From a virus: DNA of 37,375 nt. The position numbers and the translations under genes are program-made. Shown here in pieces: positions 23,502 through 30,547 of the stretch (within the stretch, counting starts at the first letter, position 1; every line of letters begins with the position of its first letter). The notes under the pieces are model-generated. The model was not told where the DNA came from. It made no database searches and saw only the letters and a list, made by a program, of their open reading frames with translations. Location of the stretch: positions 1 to 37,375 of the IMG/VR virus record IMGVR_UViG_3300027659_000092; one strand, written 5' to 3'.

Positions 23502-25491
23502 AGATATAACCGAAGGCAGAGGCTCCGCCACTGCAAACATTGGTCGTTCTATTGCTGTTGACTTAGGTATTATTTCGCCTACTTCTATCTGGCAAAATAC
23601 TACAGAGTCATATGATGTAGCAGTAGGCGGACTTCCGTTCTTCTATGCCATCTCAGATGAGCGTCCTTATGTTAGACAGACTGCCCCATTTAATAAACAA
23701 CAATCTGATATCTCTGCTGAACCGGGTGAACAATCTTTAACTGGCTGGTGGTTGCGTTCTCAATCATCATTCCATAATGGTACTGGTATCAAATTCTATG
23801 ACCCATCTGCAGGTGAAACCGTAATCCACCGTTTTGCAGACTCACAGAATGTTGATGTATGGACTAAGGGACAGGTAACACTACTAAAAGAAACAGCCAA
23901 TATGACTGGCGTTACTACTGGTATCTACAAAGTGTTGTCTATTGTTGATGGGTCTACTAACAAGATACTCGGCTGGACACCAGCAAATACAACTATTAAT
24001 AACTACACGCCTACAGGTACTGCAGTTACTTACACACATCCTGTTACTGCCGGATTAGATACTGCTACTCTTGCTATTGCAACAGATGGTGCACACTTGT
24101 TTATAGCAGACAATGATGCTATTTATACAGGTGAAATTGATACTCCCACTTCAGGTTATTCAGAGTATTATTATTATTCTACTAATAATAAAGTAGTACT
24201 TGGTTGGGTTAAACAACGTCTTATTGCCTGTGTAGGTGCAAGTGTTTATGAATTAACTGGTTCTAAAGGAACAAGTAGAGCCTTGCCAACACCTGTGTAC
24301 ACGCATCCTAACTCTGATTGGAATTGGACTTCTATATCTGAAGGTGGTGCTGCAATTTATGTTGCTGGTCATCTTGGTGGCAACTCTGCTATCTATAAGT
24401 TTATATTAACTGAAGCAACTGGAAGTATGCCAACACTTACTTCTGGAATTATAGCAGCACAATTACCTACAGGTGAAATAGTAAACAAGATTGAAACTTA
24501 TTTAGGTTACATGTTAATAGGCACTAATAAAGGTGTTCGTGTTGCAACTATTGGATCTGACAGTTCACTTAATTATGGTCCATTAATTTTTGAAGAATCA
24601 AATGGCGTGTATGATTTTGCTTTTAGAGATAGATTTGTATGGGCAACTGGTTCTATTGCTGGTCAACCCGGACTTTATCGTATTGATTTAGGTGCTGAAA
24701 TTGTTACATCTCAAGAGTCTTTATATCGGCAGACTTTACGCTTTGCTTATGCTACCGATGCATTCTTGCCGGGTGTAAGTGGCTATGCCACAAGTGTAGA
24801 TTTCGTAGGTAACACTGATCAGATTGCATTTACTACTTCTGGTAGCAATGGTATTGCTATTCAATCTACTACTGCCTTGTGCGAAACTGGTTACTTAACT
24901 ACAGGTAAAATTAGATACGGCACATTAGAACCAAAGAACTTTAAACGATTACTTGCTAGAGGTACATTTACTAGTGGTGTACTTACACTATCTTCAGTTG
25001 CTACAAATGCTGGTGGTAGTGATACTGAATTTGACCATATTGGTTACAGTGTTAATGTTAACCCAGTAGAAGTAACTACTTCTAGTCCACAAACAGCACA
25101 AGAATTTCTTGCTTATAAGTTTTCTTTTGCCCGTGAAACTGATAACACAATTGCTAACTATACTACACTTGGTCCTATCTTTAGGGGCTATCAAGTAAAA
25201 TCAACTATTGCTACACCACGTCAAAGAATAATTAAGTTTCCTGTTTATTGTTTTGATATAGAAACAGATCGTTTTAATACTGTATTAGGTTATGAAGGTA
25301 GAGCCTTTGATCGTATTAAACTATTAGAAGAAGTAGAAAAAACAGGAGATGTTTTAACTTGGCAAGATTTAACTAACAATGAATCTTTGCAAGCGGTTAT
25401 AGAACAAGTTACTTTTACTCGTATGACTCCACCTGACAGAAGGTTTGATGGTTTCGGTGGCATACTAGAGATAGTTGTAAGGACAGTATAA
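23491..25491 (+). CDS. Large tail protein, propeller-like nozzle candidate
   Basis: A 666-aa protein starting at GTG after AAGGAG. It is beta-rich throughout with repeated strands of the type 'LAIATDGAHLFIADNDAIYT', 'GGAAIYVAGHLGGNSAIYKF' and 'FRDRFVWATGSIAGQPGLYR', the look of a beta-propeller. An early motif, DERPYVRQTAPFNKQQSDIS followed by 'EPGEQSLTGWWLRSQSSFH', is one I associate with actinophage minor tail proteins. In podoviruses a large propeller protein forms the tail nozzle (T7 gp12, P22 gp10), and size and position fit. It closes the fibre and tail cluster; the next gene overlaps by TAATG. Confidence 0.65.
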   Translation: MAGRDITEGRGSATANIGRSIAVDLGIISPTSIWQNTTESYDVAVGGLPFFYAISDERPYVRQTAPFNKQQSDISAEPGEQSLTGWWLRSQSSFHNGTGIKFYDPSAGETVIHRFADSQNVDVWTKGQVTLLKETANMTGVTTGIYKVLSIVDGSTNKILGWTPANTTINNYTPTGTAVTYTHPVTAGLDTATLAIATDGAHLFIADNDAIYTGEIDTPTSGYSEYYYYSTNNKVVLGWVKQRLIACVGASVYELTGSKGTSRALPTPVYTHPNSDWNWTSISEGGAAIYVAGHLGGNSAIYKFILTEATGSMPTLTSGIIAAQLPTGEIVNKIETYLGYMLIGTNKGVRVATIGSDSSLNYGPLIFEESNGVYDFAFRDRFVWATGSIAGQPGLYRIDLGAEIVTSQESLYRQTLRFAYATDAFLPGVSGYATSVDFVGNTDQIAFTTSGSNGIAIQSTTALCETGYLTTGKIRYGTLEPKNFKRLLARGTFTSGVLTLSSVATNAGGSDTEFDHIGYSVNVNPVEVTTSSPQTAQEFLAYKFSFARETDNTIANYTTLGPIFRGYQVKSTIATPRQRIIKFPVYCFDIETDRFNTVLGYEGRAFDRIKLLEEVEKTGDVLTWQDLTNNESLQAVIEQVTFTRMTPPDRRFDGFGGILEIVVRTV

Positions 25492-25703
25492 TGACTCTTG
25501 CTGACTGGGCTGCACTTGCAATTAGCATTTCTACTTTAATAGGTACCTTTGCTCTTATGGTTAAATGGTTAGTTAAACACTACCTCATTGAACTTAAAGC
25601 AAATGGTGGCAGCAGCATGCGTGACTCAGTTAATATAAATACTAAGCGGCTTGAAAGACTAGAACTACGAGTAGATGAAATCTACAGATTGTTGGTGAAA
25701 TGA
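25491..25703 (+). CDS. Small single-pass membrane protein (holin-like or lysis-associated)
   Basis: A 70-aa protein with one clear transmembrane helix (ADWAALAISISTLIGTFALM, about residues 4-29). Then comes WLVKHYLIELKANGGSSMRD and a C-terminal coiled coil (LERLELRVDEIYRLL). I recall similar proteins in many actinophages near lysis or tail genes. The coil suggests an oligomer on the inner membrane face. It might be a second holin, an antiholin, or a membrane-anchoring tail-associated factor. Its stop overlaps the next start (ATGATGA region). Confidence 0.65.
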   Translation: MTLADWAALAISISTLIGTFALMVKWLVKHYLIELKANGGSSMRDSVNINTKRLERLELRVDEIYRLLVK

Positions 25704-25795
25704 TGACAGCAATTATCCCTGATATTAATTGGGATCCACGCCCTATGACAGAAGAAGAGCGTGAAGAGTGGTTTGAAGATGACGATGAAGTCTAA
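25703..25795 (+). CDS. 30-aa acidic microprotein
   Basis: Reads MTAIIPDINWDPRPMTEEER and then EEWFEDDDEV. A second in-frame ATG (25700) directly precedes this one. The peptide is strongly acidic with Trp and Pro. It overlaps the stop of the membrane-protein gene and the start of the HNH-like gene. Such tiny acidic peptides recur at this point in actinophage genomes as far as I recall, but function is unknown. Confidence 0.5.
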   Translation: MTAIIPDINWDPRPMTEEEREEWFEDDDEV

Positions 25796-26066
25796 ATTTG
25801 GACCGTATAAAGGTAGTGAACAGAATGGTGGTCGTCCCATCTATGTATTTAAAAAGAAGGTAGCAGGTAAAACAGTTACAACTAGTAGCAACAAAGCAAG
25901 AGTAGAATACAAAGAAAAAACAGGCAAGACATTATCAAAGAAGACAGATGTAAACCACAAGAATAATAAAGGCAGAGCAGGTAGTGATGCTATGTCTAAT
26001 TTAAATACGATCTCGCATAAGAAGAACGTAGGTAAAGAAAATAAACGTCGAGCAGGAAAGCGATAA
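25785..26066 (+). CDS. HNH-like nuclease domain protein
   Basis: A 93-aa very basic protein. ATG 25785 is chosen because GAAG lies six bases upstream; ATG 25779 and GTG 25761 are in-frame alternatives. The N-terminus 'KFGPYKGSEQNGGRPIYVFK' is strand-rich. The C-terminal half has DVNHKNNKGR followed by 'DAMSNLNTISHKKNVGKEN', matching an HNH layout: Asp-x-x-His, then Asn-Leu, then a His/Asn helix. HNH nucleases aid packaging or act as homing enzymes; here it lies beside lysis genes rather than next to terL. Activity is inferred. Confidence 0.65.
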   Translation: MKSKFGPYKGSEQNGGRPIYVFKKKVAGKTVTTSSNKARVEYKEKTGKTLSKKTDVNHKNNKGRAGSDAMSNLNTISHKKNVGKENKRRAGKR

Positions 26067-26071
26067 ACTAA

Positions 26072-26521
26072 ATGATACCTCTAGCCCGTGCAGCACAACC
26101 GGCTGCAATTGCAATATTAAGACAAGCAACAGCCCTGTATCCAAAGAGATTGAAAGCATCCGATGGGCTGCTCCCATCTAAAGCACACATTAAACAGAAT
26201 CCTAACTCAGATCATAACTCTGGGTTTGCATGCGATTTAAGCCATGATCCTAAGAATGGGATTGATTGCACAGTTGCATACATTGAGTTGCAAAAAGATC
26301 CACGTGTTAAGTATCTAATCTTTAAAGGACGCATCTGGTCAGAAGCAAAAGGTGATCGTGACTTTGATGGTTACTCTCACCCAGTACACCTACATATTAG
26401 TATCAAAGAAACTGCAGGAACTAATACTTCCCCTTGGTTTCCTTGGTTAGGGGACGCTAAAAAACTTAATAAGGTAAAAGCAGCACTCAAACCTAACCCT
26501 AAAAAGAAGGAAACTAAATGA
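26072..26521 (+). CDS. Endolysin candidate, M15/LAS-type peptidase
   Basis: A 149-aa protein with the zinc-peptidase signature of the LAS group (VanY, D-Ala-D-Ala carboxypeptidase, M15). The sequence SDHNSGFACD (residues 46-55) supplies His48 and Asp55, and 'HPVHLHIS' (103-110) supplies the third zinc His near the C-terminus. This matches the family consensus SxHxxGxAxD and HxH. It would cut the peptide stem or cross-bridge of peptidoglycan at lysis. There is no signal peptide, so a holin is needed, and one follows with an ATGA overlap. No separate cell-wall-binding domain is visible apart from a short basic tail. Confidence 0.85.
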   Translation: MIPLARAAQPAAIAILRQATALYPKRLKASDGLLPSKAHIKQNPNSDHNSGFACDLSHDPKNGIDCTVAYIELQKDPRVKYLIFKGRIWSEAKGDRDFDGYSHPVHLHISIKETAGTNTSPWFPWLGDAKKLNKVKAALKPNPKKKETK

Positions 26522-26712
26522 CCCAACTTACCAAGAACAAAGTACAGGCTATGCTTATGTCCTATCTTCGGGCTGGCGTTGCATCCTGTGTTGCCCTTTA
26601 CATGGCTGGAATCACCGATCCTAAAGCCTATGCTACTGTCTTCCTATCCTCATTTGCGGGTCCTGCTATGAAAGCAGTGGATAAATCAGCCAAGGAATAC
26701 GGCAAGAAGTAG
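26518..26712 (+). CDS. Holin
   Basis: A 64-aa protein overlapping the endolysin stop by ATGA. It has two hydrophobic segments: 'LRAGVASCVALYMAGI' (about 17-32) and 'AYATVFLSSFAGPAMKAV' (about 37-54), separated by a short Asp/Pro turn. A basic C-terminus (KSAKEYGKK) follows. Two helices, small size, charged tail and pairing with an endolysin fit a class II holin that opens the membrane for the cytoplasmic endolysin. It is the last rightward gene before a strong terminator. Confidence 0.82.
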   Translation: MTQLTKNKVQAMLMSYLRAGVASCVALYMAGITDPKAYATVFLSSFAGPAMKAVDKSAKEYGKK

Positions 26713-26751
26713 CCATTTAAAGCCTTCTAAGGCACTATACAGACTATAAAG

Positions 26752-26794
26752 CCCCTGCTTAGGTATCTCACCATACCTAGCAGGGGTCTTTTTT
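26752..26794 (+). terminator. Strong intrinsic terminator between converging arms
   Basis: CCCCTGCT-T-AGGTAT (26752-26766) pairs with ATACCTAGCAGGGG (26773-26786), a 14-bp stem with one bulged T and loop CTCACC, followed by TCTTTTTTG. It ends the rightward virion and lysis transcript. The minus-strand side also has a modest T-rich flank (TTTATAG), so it may weakly end the leftward operon too, whose last stop codon lies three bases to the right. Confidence 0.85.
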
Positions 26795-26796
26795 GT

Positions 26797-26952
26797 TTAT
26801 AAGGCTTCTATTGGATCTGTAATGTTTACTATTTTGTACCCGTCAGCCTTTAAAGCCATCACTATATGGTTGGCTATTTTAGTAGGAGAGTCTGGCAAGG
26901 TTTCACCATACTCATCCCATAAGGTAGAACTGATGGTTAGGTACGAGGACAT
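26797..26952 (-). CDS. 51-aa small protein, end of leftward operon
   Basis: Reads MSSYLTISSTLWDEYGETLP and continues to ITDPIEAL. Its ATG overlaps the stop of the upstream gene (TAATG), the same coupling used throughout this genome, and its stop lies immediately beside the shared terminator. The central part 'TKIANHIVMALKADGYKIVN' looks like a helix followed by a strand. No family is recognised. Confidence 0.6.
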   Translation of the reverse strand: MSSYLTISSTLWDEYGETLPDSPTKIANHIVMALKADGYKIVNITDPIEAL

Positions 26953-27128
26953 TACTTTTTCTTGGCTACTTTCTTGACTGTCACTTTAGGTGGTACTACT
27001 TCCATATGCTCTGCCCATTTATCAAACTTACGCATAGCAACCCATTCGATTACTTCAATTCTAATAAGACTTACTAGTTCCCATACTGCAATAACTGCTA
27101 CTGCTGTCCAGAATAACTCTATGTCCAT
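26952..27128 (-). CDS. 58-aa membrane-associated small protein
   Basis: Reads MDIELFWTAVAVIAVWELVS and then a second amphipathic stretch (IRIEVIEWVAMRKFDKWAEH), ending in a Lys/Val tail (VKKVAKKK). The N-terminal 23 residues form a likely membrane helix. GGAAGG lies five bases upstream of the ATG, inside the WhiB gene end. Overlaps couple it to both neighbours. It could be a small host-membrane effector; function unknown. Confidence 0.65.
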   Translation of the reverse strand: MDIELFWTAVAVIAVWELVSLIRIEVIEWVAMRKFDKWAEHMEVVPPKVTVKKVAKKK

Positions 27129-27397
27129 TGTAGTCCTTCCATTCCTCGGTAAGATAGTATTACATCTTTAGGTTTTATATTTTTTCTTTTGCGTATTGCT
27201 TGTCGTTCTCTTGTATTTGTACCACCCCAGATACCCACAACATTCCAGCCTACAGCATACTCTAGGCAATCAGTGCGTGCATCACAGGTATTACAAATCT
27301 TTAGTACCATTGTATTTTCTTGTCTTAGTTCTGAATCAGGGAAGAAACTTTCTGGGTCTACATCTGCACAGTTTGTTTGCTTGTCTGTCTTAAACAT
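27119..27397 (-). CDS. WhiB-family Fe-S transcription regulator
   Basis: A 92-aa protein with the four-cysteine signature of WhiB: Cys10, Cys35-x2-Cys38 and Cys44. It follows the pattern C-x24-C-x2-C-x5-C, with the conserved turn 'VGIWGGT' (residues 53-59) and then a basic stretch (RERQAIRKRKN). WhiB proteins bind a 4Fe-4S cluster, contact the primary sigma factor and act at promoters; they are found in Actinobacteria and their phages. This supports an actinobacterial host. AGGAGG precedes the ATG, the best ribosome site in this arm, implying strong translation. Known phage members repress host whiB genes or redirect transcription; the target here is unknown. Confidence 0.92.
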   Translation of the reverse strand: MFKTDKQTNCADVDPESFFPDSELRQENTMVLKICNTCDARTDCLEYAVGWNVVGIWGGTNTRERQAIRKRKNIKPKDVILSYRGMEGLQWT

Positions 27398-27559
27398 CTA
27401 TCCTCCTGTTGAGTAGAACCCTGTTCCTTTAAAATGTACTGCTGGTGCTGACCATATACGAACCATAGTGTAATTGCAAAGGGTGCATACTCCGGGCAGT
27501 GGATCTTGTGTTTCTTCTACTGTTCCACAGTTGTTGCATTTGTAATCAAATAGTGGCAT
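27398..27559 (-). CDS. FmdB-like zinc-ribbon protein
   Basis: A 53-aa protein reading MPLFDYKCNNCGTVEETQDP, then 'GVCTLCNYTMVRIWSAPAV'. Two CxxC knuckles (Cys8/Cys11 and Cys25/Cys28) and the N-terminal 'P.FDY.C..CG' are the hallmark of FmdB-type regulatory zinc ribbons. It is coupled by TAATG with the Cys-rich gene upstream and ends one base before the WhiB start. Probable nucleic-acid or protein binding role; the precise job is unknown. Confidence 0.8.
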   Translation of the reverse strand: MPLFDYKCNNCGTVEETQDPLPGVCTLCNYTMVRIWSAPAVHFKGTGFYSTGG

Positions 27560-27786
27560 TAGATACAATCATTCCCATCTTCCGGTGTTGACAATGTTAA
27601 TAAGGAACCACAGTTTAAACACTCAGCATCTAGAAAGTACATAGATAATTCATTACCTTCAAAAGATACTAGTGCTTTAAATACAGTACAACCACATAGA
27701 CATGCATCACCAATGGGATTGCCACGCAAATCCATTGATAGAGAATAGTTGGTTTTGTATTCTGTAATAGGTATTGGTTCACTCAT
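27559..27786 (-). CDS. Small Cys-rich, probably zinc-binding protein
   Basis: A 75-aa protein with cysteines at 29, 31, 33, 56, 59 and 74 (GDACLCGCTVF, then 'AECLNCGSLL'). The C.C.C / CxxC pairing suggests a zinc ribbon with beta strands between. It lies between the sigma-like factor and two other Cys-rich regulators, so a role in transcription or as a regulatory ribbon is plausible. No named family. Confidence 0.65.
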   Translation of the reverse strand: MSEPIPITEYKTNYSLSMDLRGNPIGDACLCGCTVFKALVSFEGNELSMYFLDAECLNCGSLLTLSTPEDGNDCI

Positions 27787-28408
27787 CTGTTACTTTATCT
27801 GAATCATAGAACGGTCTAAAGCCACCTAAGTTTTTTGTTAAAGCAACTAGCACACGCTGCACTTTCATACGTGCACCATCTGGAGTTGTCTTCAACTCTT
27901 TGGCAACCACACTCCACTCTGATTGTTCGTCCATAAATCTGAGTCTGAGTATGTTTTGCTTTGATTCTGGTAGTTTGTAAAAGCCTGTTGCTATATCTGA
28001 CCGTAATGCTAGCCAGTTATTGCCGTCTGTTACATCACCTTTACCAAACTTAAAGTTTAGATCTTGAATCTTGGCTGGTATCTCATAACTTTCTGTTATA
28101 ATTGACGGAAGAAATGCCTCAACAACAGACAAATCGTAGTAATATAAGTCATTAGTTTTGTATCCAGCCTTCTTTGCTTTTTCTATTTCGCAATACTTTA
28201 ACGCTGCATTACGCAATGACTTGGCTATTAAGTTGTCTTTGTCTTTGCGTTCATAGGTAGACCATTCTTTGTATTTCTTAGGATGAGATACAAACCAAAC
28301 CCATAACTCTTGTGCTATGTCATCTCGTTCCAGCATTTGATACTTGCGATTGTATTCAATGGCTAGATTCTGCACCATGTCGTTGTATTCTTCTATGTAG
28401 TTGTTCAT
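27779..28408 (-). CDS. Sigma-factor-like protein (region 2 and 4 traces)
   Basis: A 209-aa protein. The N-terminal part has 'RDDIAQELWVWFV' (about 28-40), resembling sigma region 2.1. The C-terminal part 'LPESKQNILRLRFMDEQSEW' followed by 'VAKELKTTPDGARMKVQRVL' (about 144-190) is a clear sigma-4-type helix-turn-helix ('LP..q..ilrLRf.....w..vA..l......r.kv.R'). It could redirect host RNA polymerase to phage late promoters, or be an anti-sigma or adaptor that kept the fold. Region 2 is degenerate, so full sigma activity is not certain. Its ATG overlaps the phosphoesterase stop (ATGA). Confidence 0.78.
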   Translation of the reverse strand: MNNYIEEYNDMVQNLAIEYNRKYQMLERDDIAQELWVWFVSHPKKYKEWSTYERKDKDNLIAKSLRNAALKYCEIEKAKKAGYKTNDLYYYDLSVVEAFLPSIITESYEIPAKIQDLNFKFGKGDVTDGNNWLALRSDIATGFYKLPESKQNILRLRFMDEQSEWSVVAKELKTTPDGARMKVQRVLVALTKNLGGFRPFYDSDKVTDE

Positions 28409-29142
28409 GGAATGTCTATTGTTCCACCTAAGATTGGCACGGTATATGGAGATACCTTCTTGCCATCTTGAATTAAGATACCTATACCTTGCTGCCAGTT
28501 GGCAGTGCCAGATGTAAGGTAACTAGCCTGTTTAATATCCATCATGTGTCCAACTTCTAAACCAAATAAGGTTTGAGTCTTACCGTAGAAACCAACCGTA
28601 TCATGCTGTAAACCTAGTCTATGTGTGTGTCCACACACTACTGACTTGCCTATTCTTTTTGCTAGGTTCAGTGCTGTTGATCCGGGCACTCTATTAAGTG
28701 CGCCTTCATCTCCGTGTGCCATTACCCAGCCGGGTAACAACTCACGCATTCTGTGTAGATAGGTAATACCTAAAGAAGAATATCCTAGCAATTCTTCTAT
28801 CTCAAGTGACTTGAGGCTAGAAAAAGCAGGGGCATACTTACGCATGTAAGTATCTATTCTATCTGTGTGATTACTGCGTTGAATATAAAATGGTTTCTTT
28901 CCTAGTGCTGCTCTATATTGCGACATAATATCTTTTGTTAAATCTATTCCGTCTTGCAGCGTGCCAGCATATTCGCCTGCCATGCCTTTGTTCCAACGAC
29001 TAGGTTCAGGTGCATCTAACTCGTCACCCACACACCACAACTCATCAGGCTTATAATCTTTTATAAATTGAATTGAAGCCTTGACTGCTTTAGTATCGTG
29101 ATATGGTATTTGAAGATCAGATAGAACTACTATCCTCTTCAT
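28405..29142 (-). CDS. Calcineurin-like metallophosphoesterase
   Basis: A 245-aa enzyme with the motif series of the family: 'LSDLQIPYHD' (motif I with Gln in the usual His place), 'CVGDELDA' (GDxxD), 'SNHTDR' (GNH with Ser for Gly), 'MAHGDEG' and 'CGHTHRLG' (GHxH). It would hydrolyse phosphoesters or phosphomonoesters with a two-metal centre; the substrate (nucleotide, DNA end, protein) cannot be told. It starts after AAGGAG with five-base spacing and overlaps the Nmad1-like gene by 26 bases. The Gln substitution is also common in phage homologues as I recall. Confidence 0.85.
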   Translation of the reverse strand: MKRIVVLSDLQIPYHDTKAVKASIQFIKDYKPDELWCVGDELDAPEPSRWNKGMAGEYAGTLQDGIDLTKDIMSQYRAALGKKPFYIQRSNHTDRIDTYMRKYAPAFSSLKSLEIEELLGYSSLGITYLHRMRELLPGWVMAHGDEGALNRVPGSTALNLAKRIGKSVVCGHTHRLGLQHDTVGFYGKTQTLFGLEVGHMMDIKQASYLTSGTANWQQGIGILIQDGKKVSPYTVPILGGTIDIP

Positions 29143-29437
29143 AGGTACTCCTTAAAGGTATGCCTTCCCATAGTCCGCGCTGAACTAGTATGCCTATGGT
29201 TGCATAGTTCACTAGGTCTATGAGTGAATCTTCGATAGATTCGTAGTTCGGCGTGTCGTTCTTGTCACTACATAGATGGCTAATCCTTGCTAACTTGTCA
29301 TACATTCGGACTGTTAGCCCATTCATTGCACCACCGGGTGCATTGGCTATGTTAAGTGGACCATAATCATTATGTTTTTTTATAAGGATCTGTAAACATT
29401 CTTGCATTATTCTTTTAGGGTCTTCGTTATTTTTCAT
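29117..29437 (-). CDS. Nmad1/DUF1599-like nucleotide-modification-associated protein
   Basis: A 106-aa all-helical protein. It has 'LIKKHNDYGPLNI' (about 18-30), then 'MNGLTVRMYDKLARISHL' and ESIEDSLIDLVNYATIGILV. This matches the DUF1599 family, called nucleotide modification associated domain 1, a helical group resembling MazG-like NTP pyrophosphohydrolases in its 'ESIEDSL.DL..Y' helix. It may act on modified nucleotides or in nucleotide pool control. Overlaps of 11 and 26 bases couple it to its neighbours. Confidence 0.75.
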   Translation of the reverse strand: MKNNEDPKRIMQECLQILIKKHNDYGPLNIANAPGGAMNGLTVRMYDKLARISHLCSDKNDTPNYESIEDSLIDLVNYATIGILVQRGLWEGIPLRSTYEEDSSSI

Positions 29438-29732
29438 CTAGTATCTTCCTTAACCCTTGGTCTAAGTCTTTCATTGACTCTTGTACATGTATATCTTCCC
29501 AGATTTTATCGGCTTTACCTATTGATGCAGCCACAAAAATACCGGCTAGTCCTGTTAACAATTCCTTAGTTGCTTGCGGATCTTCATCTACCATTTTATA
29601 TATTTCATACAGTGCTAAAAGAATATTAAGGGCTTTAGTTTCTGATACAGGAATCCGAATAGTTTCTTTCATCTTTTTTATATCATCCCATATGCCTTCG
29701 TTAAGGGGAAACGCACTCTCCGATTCGCTCAT
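29427..29732 (-). CDS. Small helical early protein, unknown
   Basis: A 101-aa protein starting MSESESAFPLNEGIWDDIKK. ATG 29732 is preferred over the TTG at 29744, whose candidate GGGAG site touches the TTG with no spacing. The body is helical (TKALNILLALYEIYKMVDED, then 'LTGLAGIFVAASIGKADK'), with a hydrophobic helix that is probably not transmembrane. It overlaps the Toprim gene by 32 bases. No family is recognised; it lies among replication and nucleotide genes. Confidence 0.6.
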   Translation of the reverse strand: MSESESAFPLNEGIWDDIKKMKETIRIPVSETKALNILLALYEIYKMVDEDPQATKELLTGLAGIFVAASIGKADKIWEDIHVQESMKDLDQGLRKILDEK

Positions 29733-30330
29733 TAATCCAATCAACTCCCATCTTGGTTATAACGCTATTAACATCTTCGTTCTCTGGCATTGCTATTATG
29801 TTTACGTTGCTTAGTTCTCTTGCTATCTTTTTGCCAAACTCCTGACCTGCGGCATCACCGTCTGCCAATACAATAACTATGTCATAATCATCAAGGATAC
29901 GGGTATAGTGTGACTTATAATTGCTTGCTCCGGGTATACCAATGGTAGGATGTATGGTTTTATTACTCATTAGGATGCAATCAAACTCACCTTCAGTTAC
30001 ACAGATATATTTCTCTGCTACAAAGCAAGCCTGAGTATTAAACATAGTAGTCTTAGCACCAATTAATCCCATATACTTAGGGTCTTCATTATTCATACTG
30101 CGGAATCTTATATCTACCACGCCTGATGGCGTGATATAAGGTATTGCTAGTCTGCCTTTGTATGCTTCATGCCCCGGCAGAGGATCTTCTACCACTCCCA
30201 GATGAAAGATTCTGCCCTCGTCTACCGATAGACTGCGCGTTGCCAGATAGCCTTCTGCCAGTTCTAAATGGCTGCTGTACTGCTGAGTAGCCCGTAAGAG
30301 AAAGTGTTTCTGCGTACTTGATAGCCTCAT
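29701..30330 (-). CDS. Primase Toprim half (split DnaG-like primase)
   Basis: A 209-aa protein with the DnaG catalytic core. 'YLATRSLSVDEGRIFHLGVV' (about 28-47) is typical of the region joining zinc finger to catalytic core. 'VTEGEFDCI' (Glu113) and 'VLADGDAAG' (Asp157, Asp159) are the Toprim acidic residues. It would synthesise RNA primers together with the CHC2 half encoded in another frame by the overlapping gene. ATG 30330 has an internal Shine-Dalgarno CTCCTTCC on the plus strand (30340-30347, GGAAGGAG on the coding strand), nine bases upstream, which supports separate translation. A +1 frameshift fusion is the alternative. Confidence 0.85.
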   Translation of the reverse strand: MRLSSTQKHFLLRATQQYSSHLELAEGYLATRSLSVDEGRIFHLGVVEDPLPGHEAYKGRLAIPYITPSGVVDIRFRSMNNEDPKYMGLIGAKTTMFNTQACFVAEKYICVTEGEFDCILMSNKTIHPTIGIPGASNYKSHYTRILDDYDIVIVLADGDAAGQEFGKKIARELSNVNIIAMPENEDVNSVITKMGVDWINERIGECVSP

Positions 30331-30547
30331 GGTAACTCACTCCTTCCTTATGTTGTATTAATTTATAAACATCTCCTGCTACTCCACAACCATGACATTT
30401 AAATATGTTGTTATCAAAGTCTACTGCTGCTGATGCATGACTATCATCATGGAATGGACACTTCATCTTGCGATAACCTGATCCACGATTAGGTACCTGT
30501 GCACCTATATGTTCTAAGTACTCTCCGATACTATGCTTTGTCTGCAT
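30167..30547 (-). CDS. Primase CHC2 zinc-finger half
   Basis: The zinc-binding half of a DnaG-type primase: 'KCPFHDDSHASAAVDFDNNI' followed by 'FKCHGCGVAGDVYKLI' gives the CPFH...CHGC ligand set (Cys, His, Cys, Cys). ATG 30547 gives 126 aa; a TTG at 30559 would add four residues. Homology to primases seems to stop about 'HEAIKYAETLSL'. The last 40 residues (FRTGRRLSGNAQSIGRRGQN and on) are basic, low-complexity and lie opposite the other frame of the Toprim gene. It overlaps the Toprim gene by 164 bases. The basic tail could be real DNA-binding sequence or out-of-frame readthrough. Confidence 0.85.
   Translation of the reverse strand: MQTKHSIGEYLEHIGAQVPNRGSGYRKMKCPFHDDSHASAAVDFDNNIFKCHGCGVAGDVYKLIQHKEGVSYHEAIKYAETLSLTGYSAVQQPFRTGRRLSGNAQSIGRRGQNLSSGSGRRSSAGA

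Noticed and set aside
27189-27416. Plus-strand frames opposite WhiB
   Set aside because: The minus-strand frame has the complete WhiB signature; the plus frames are mirror sequence.
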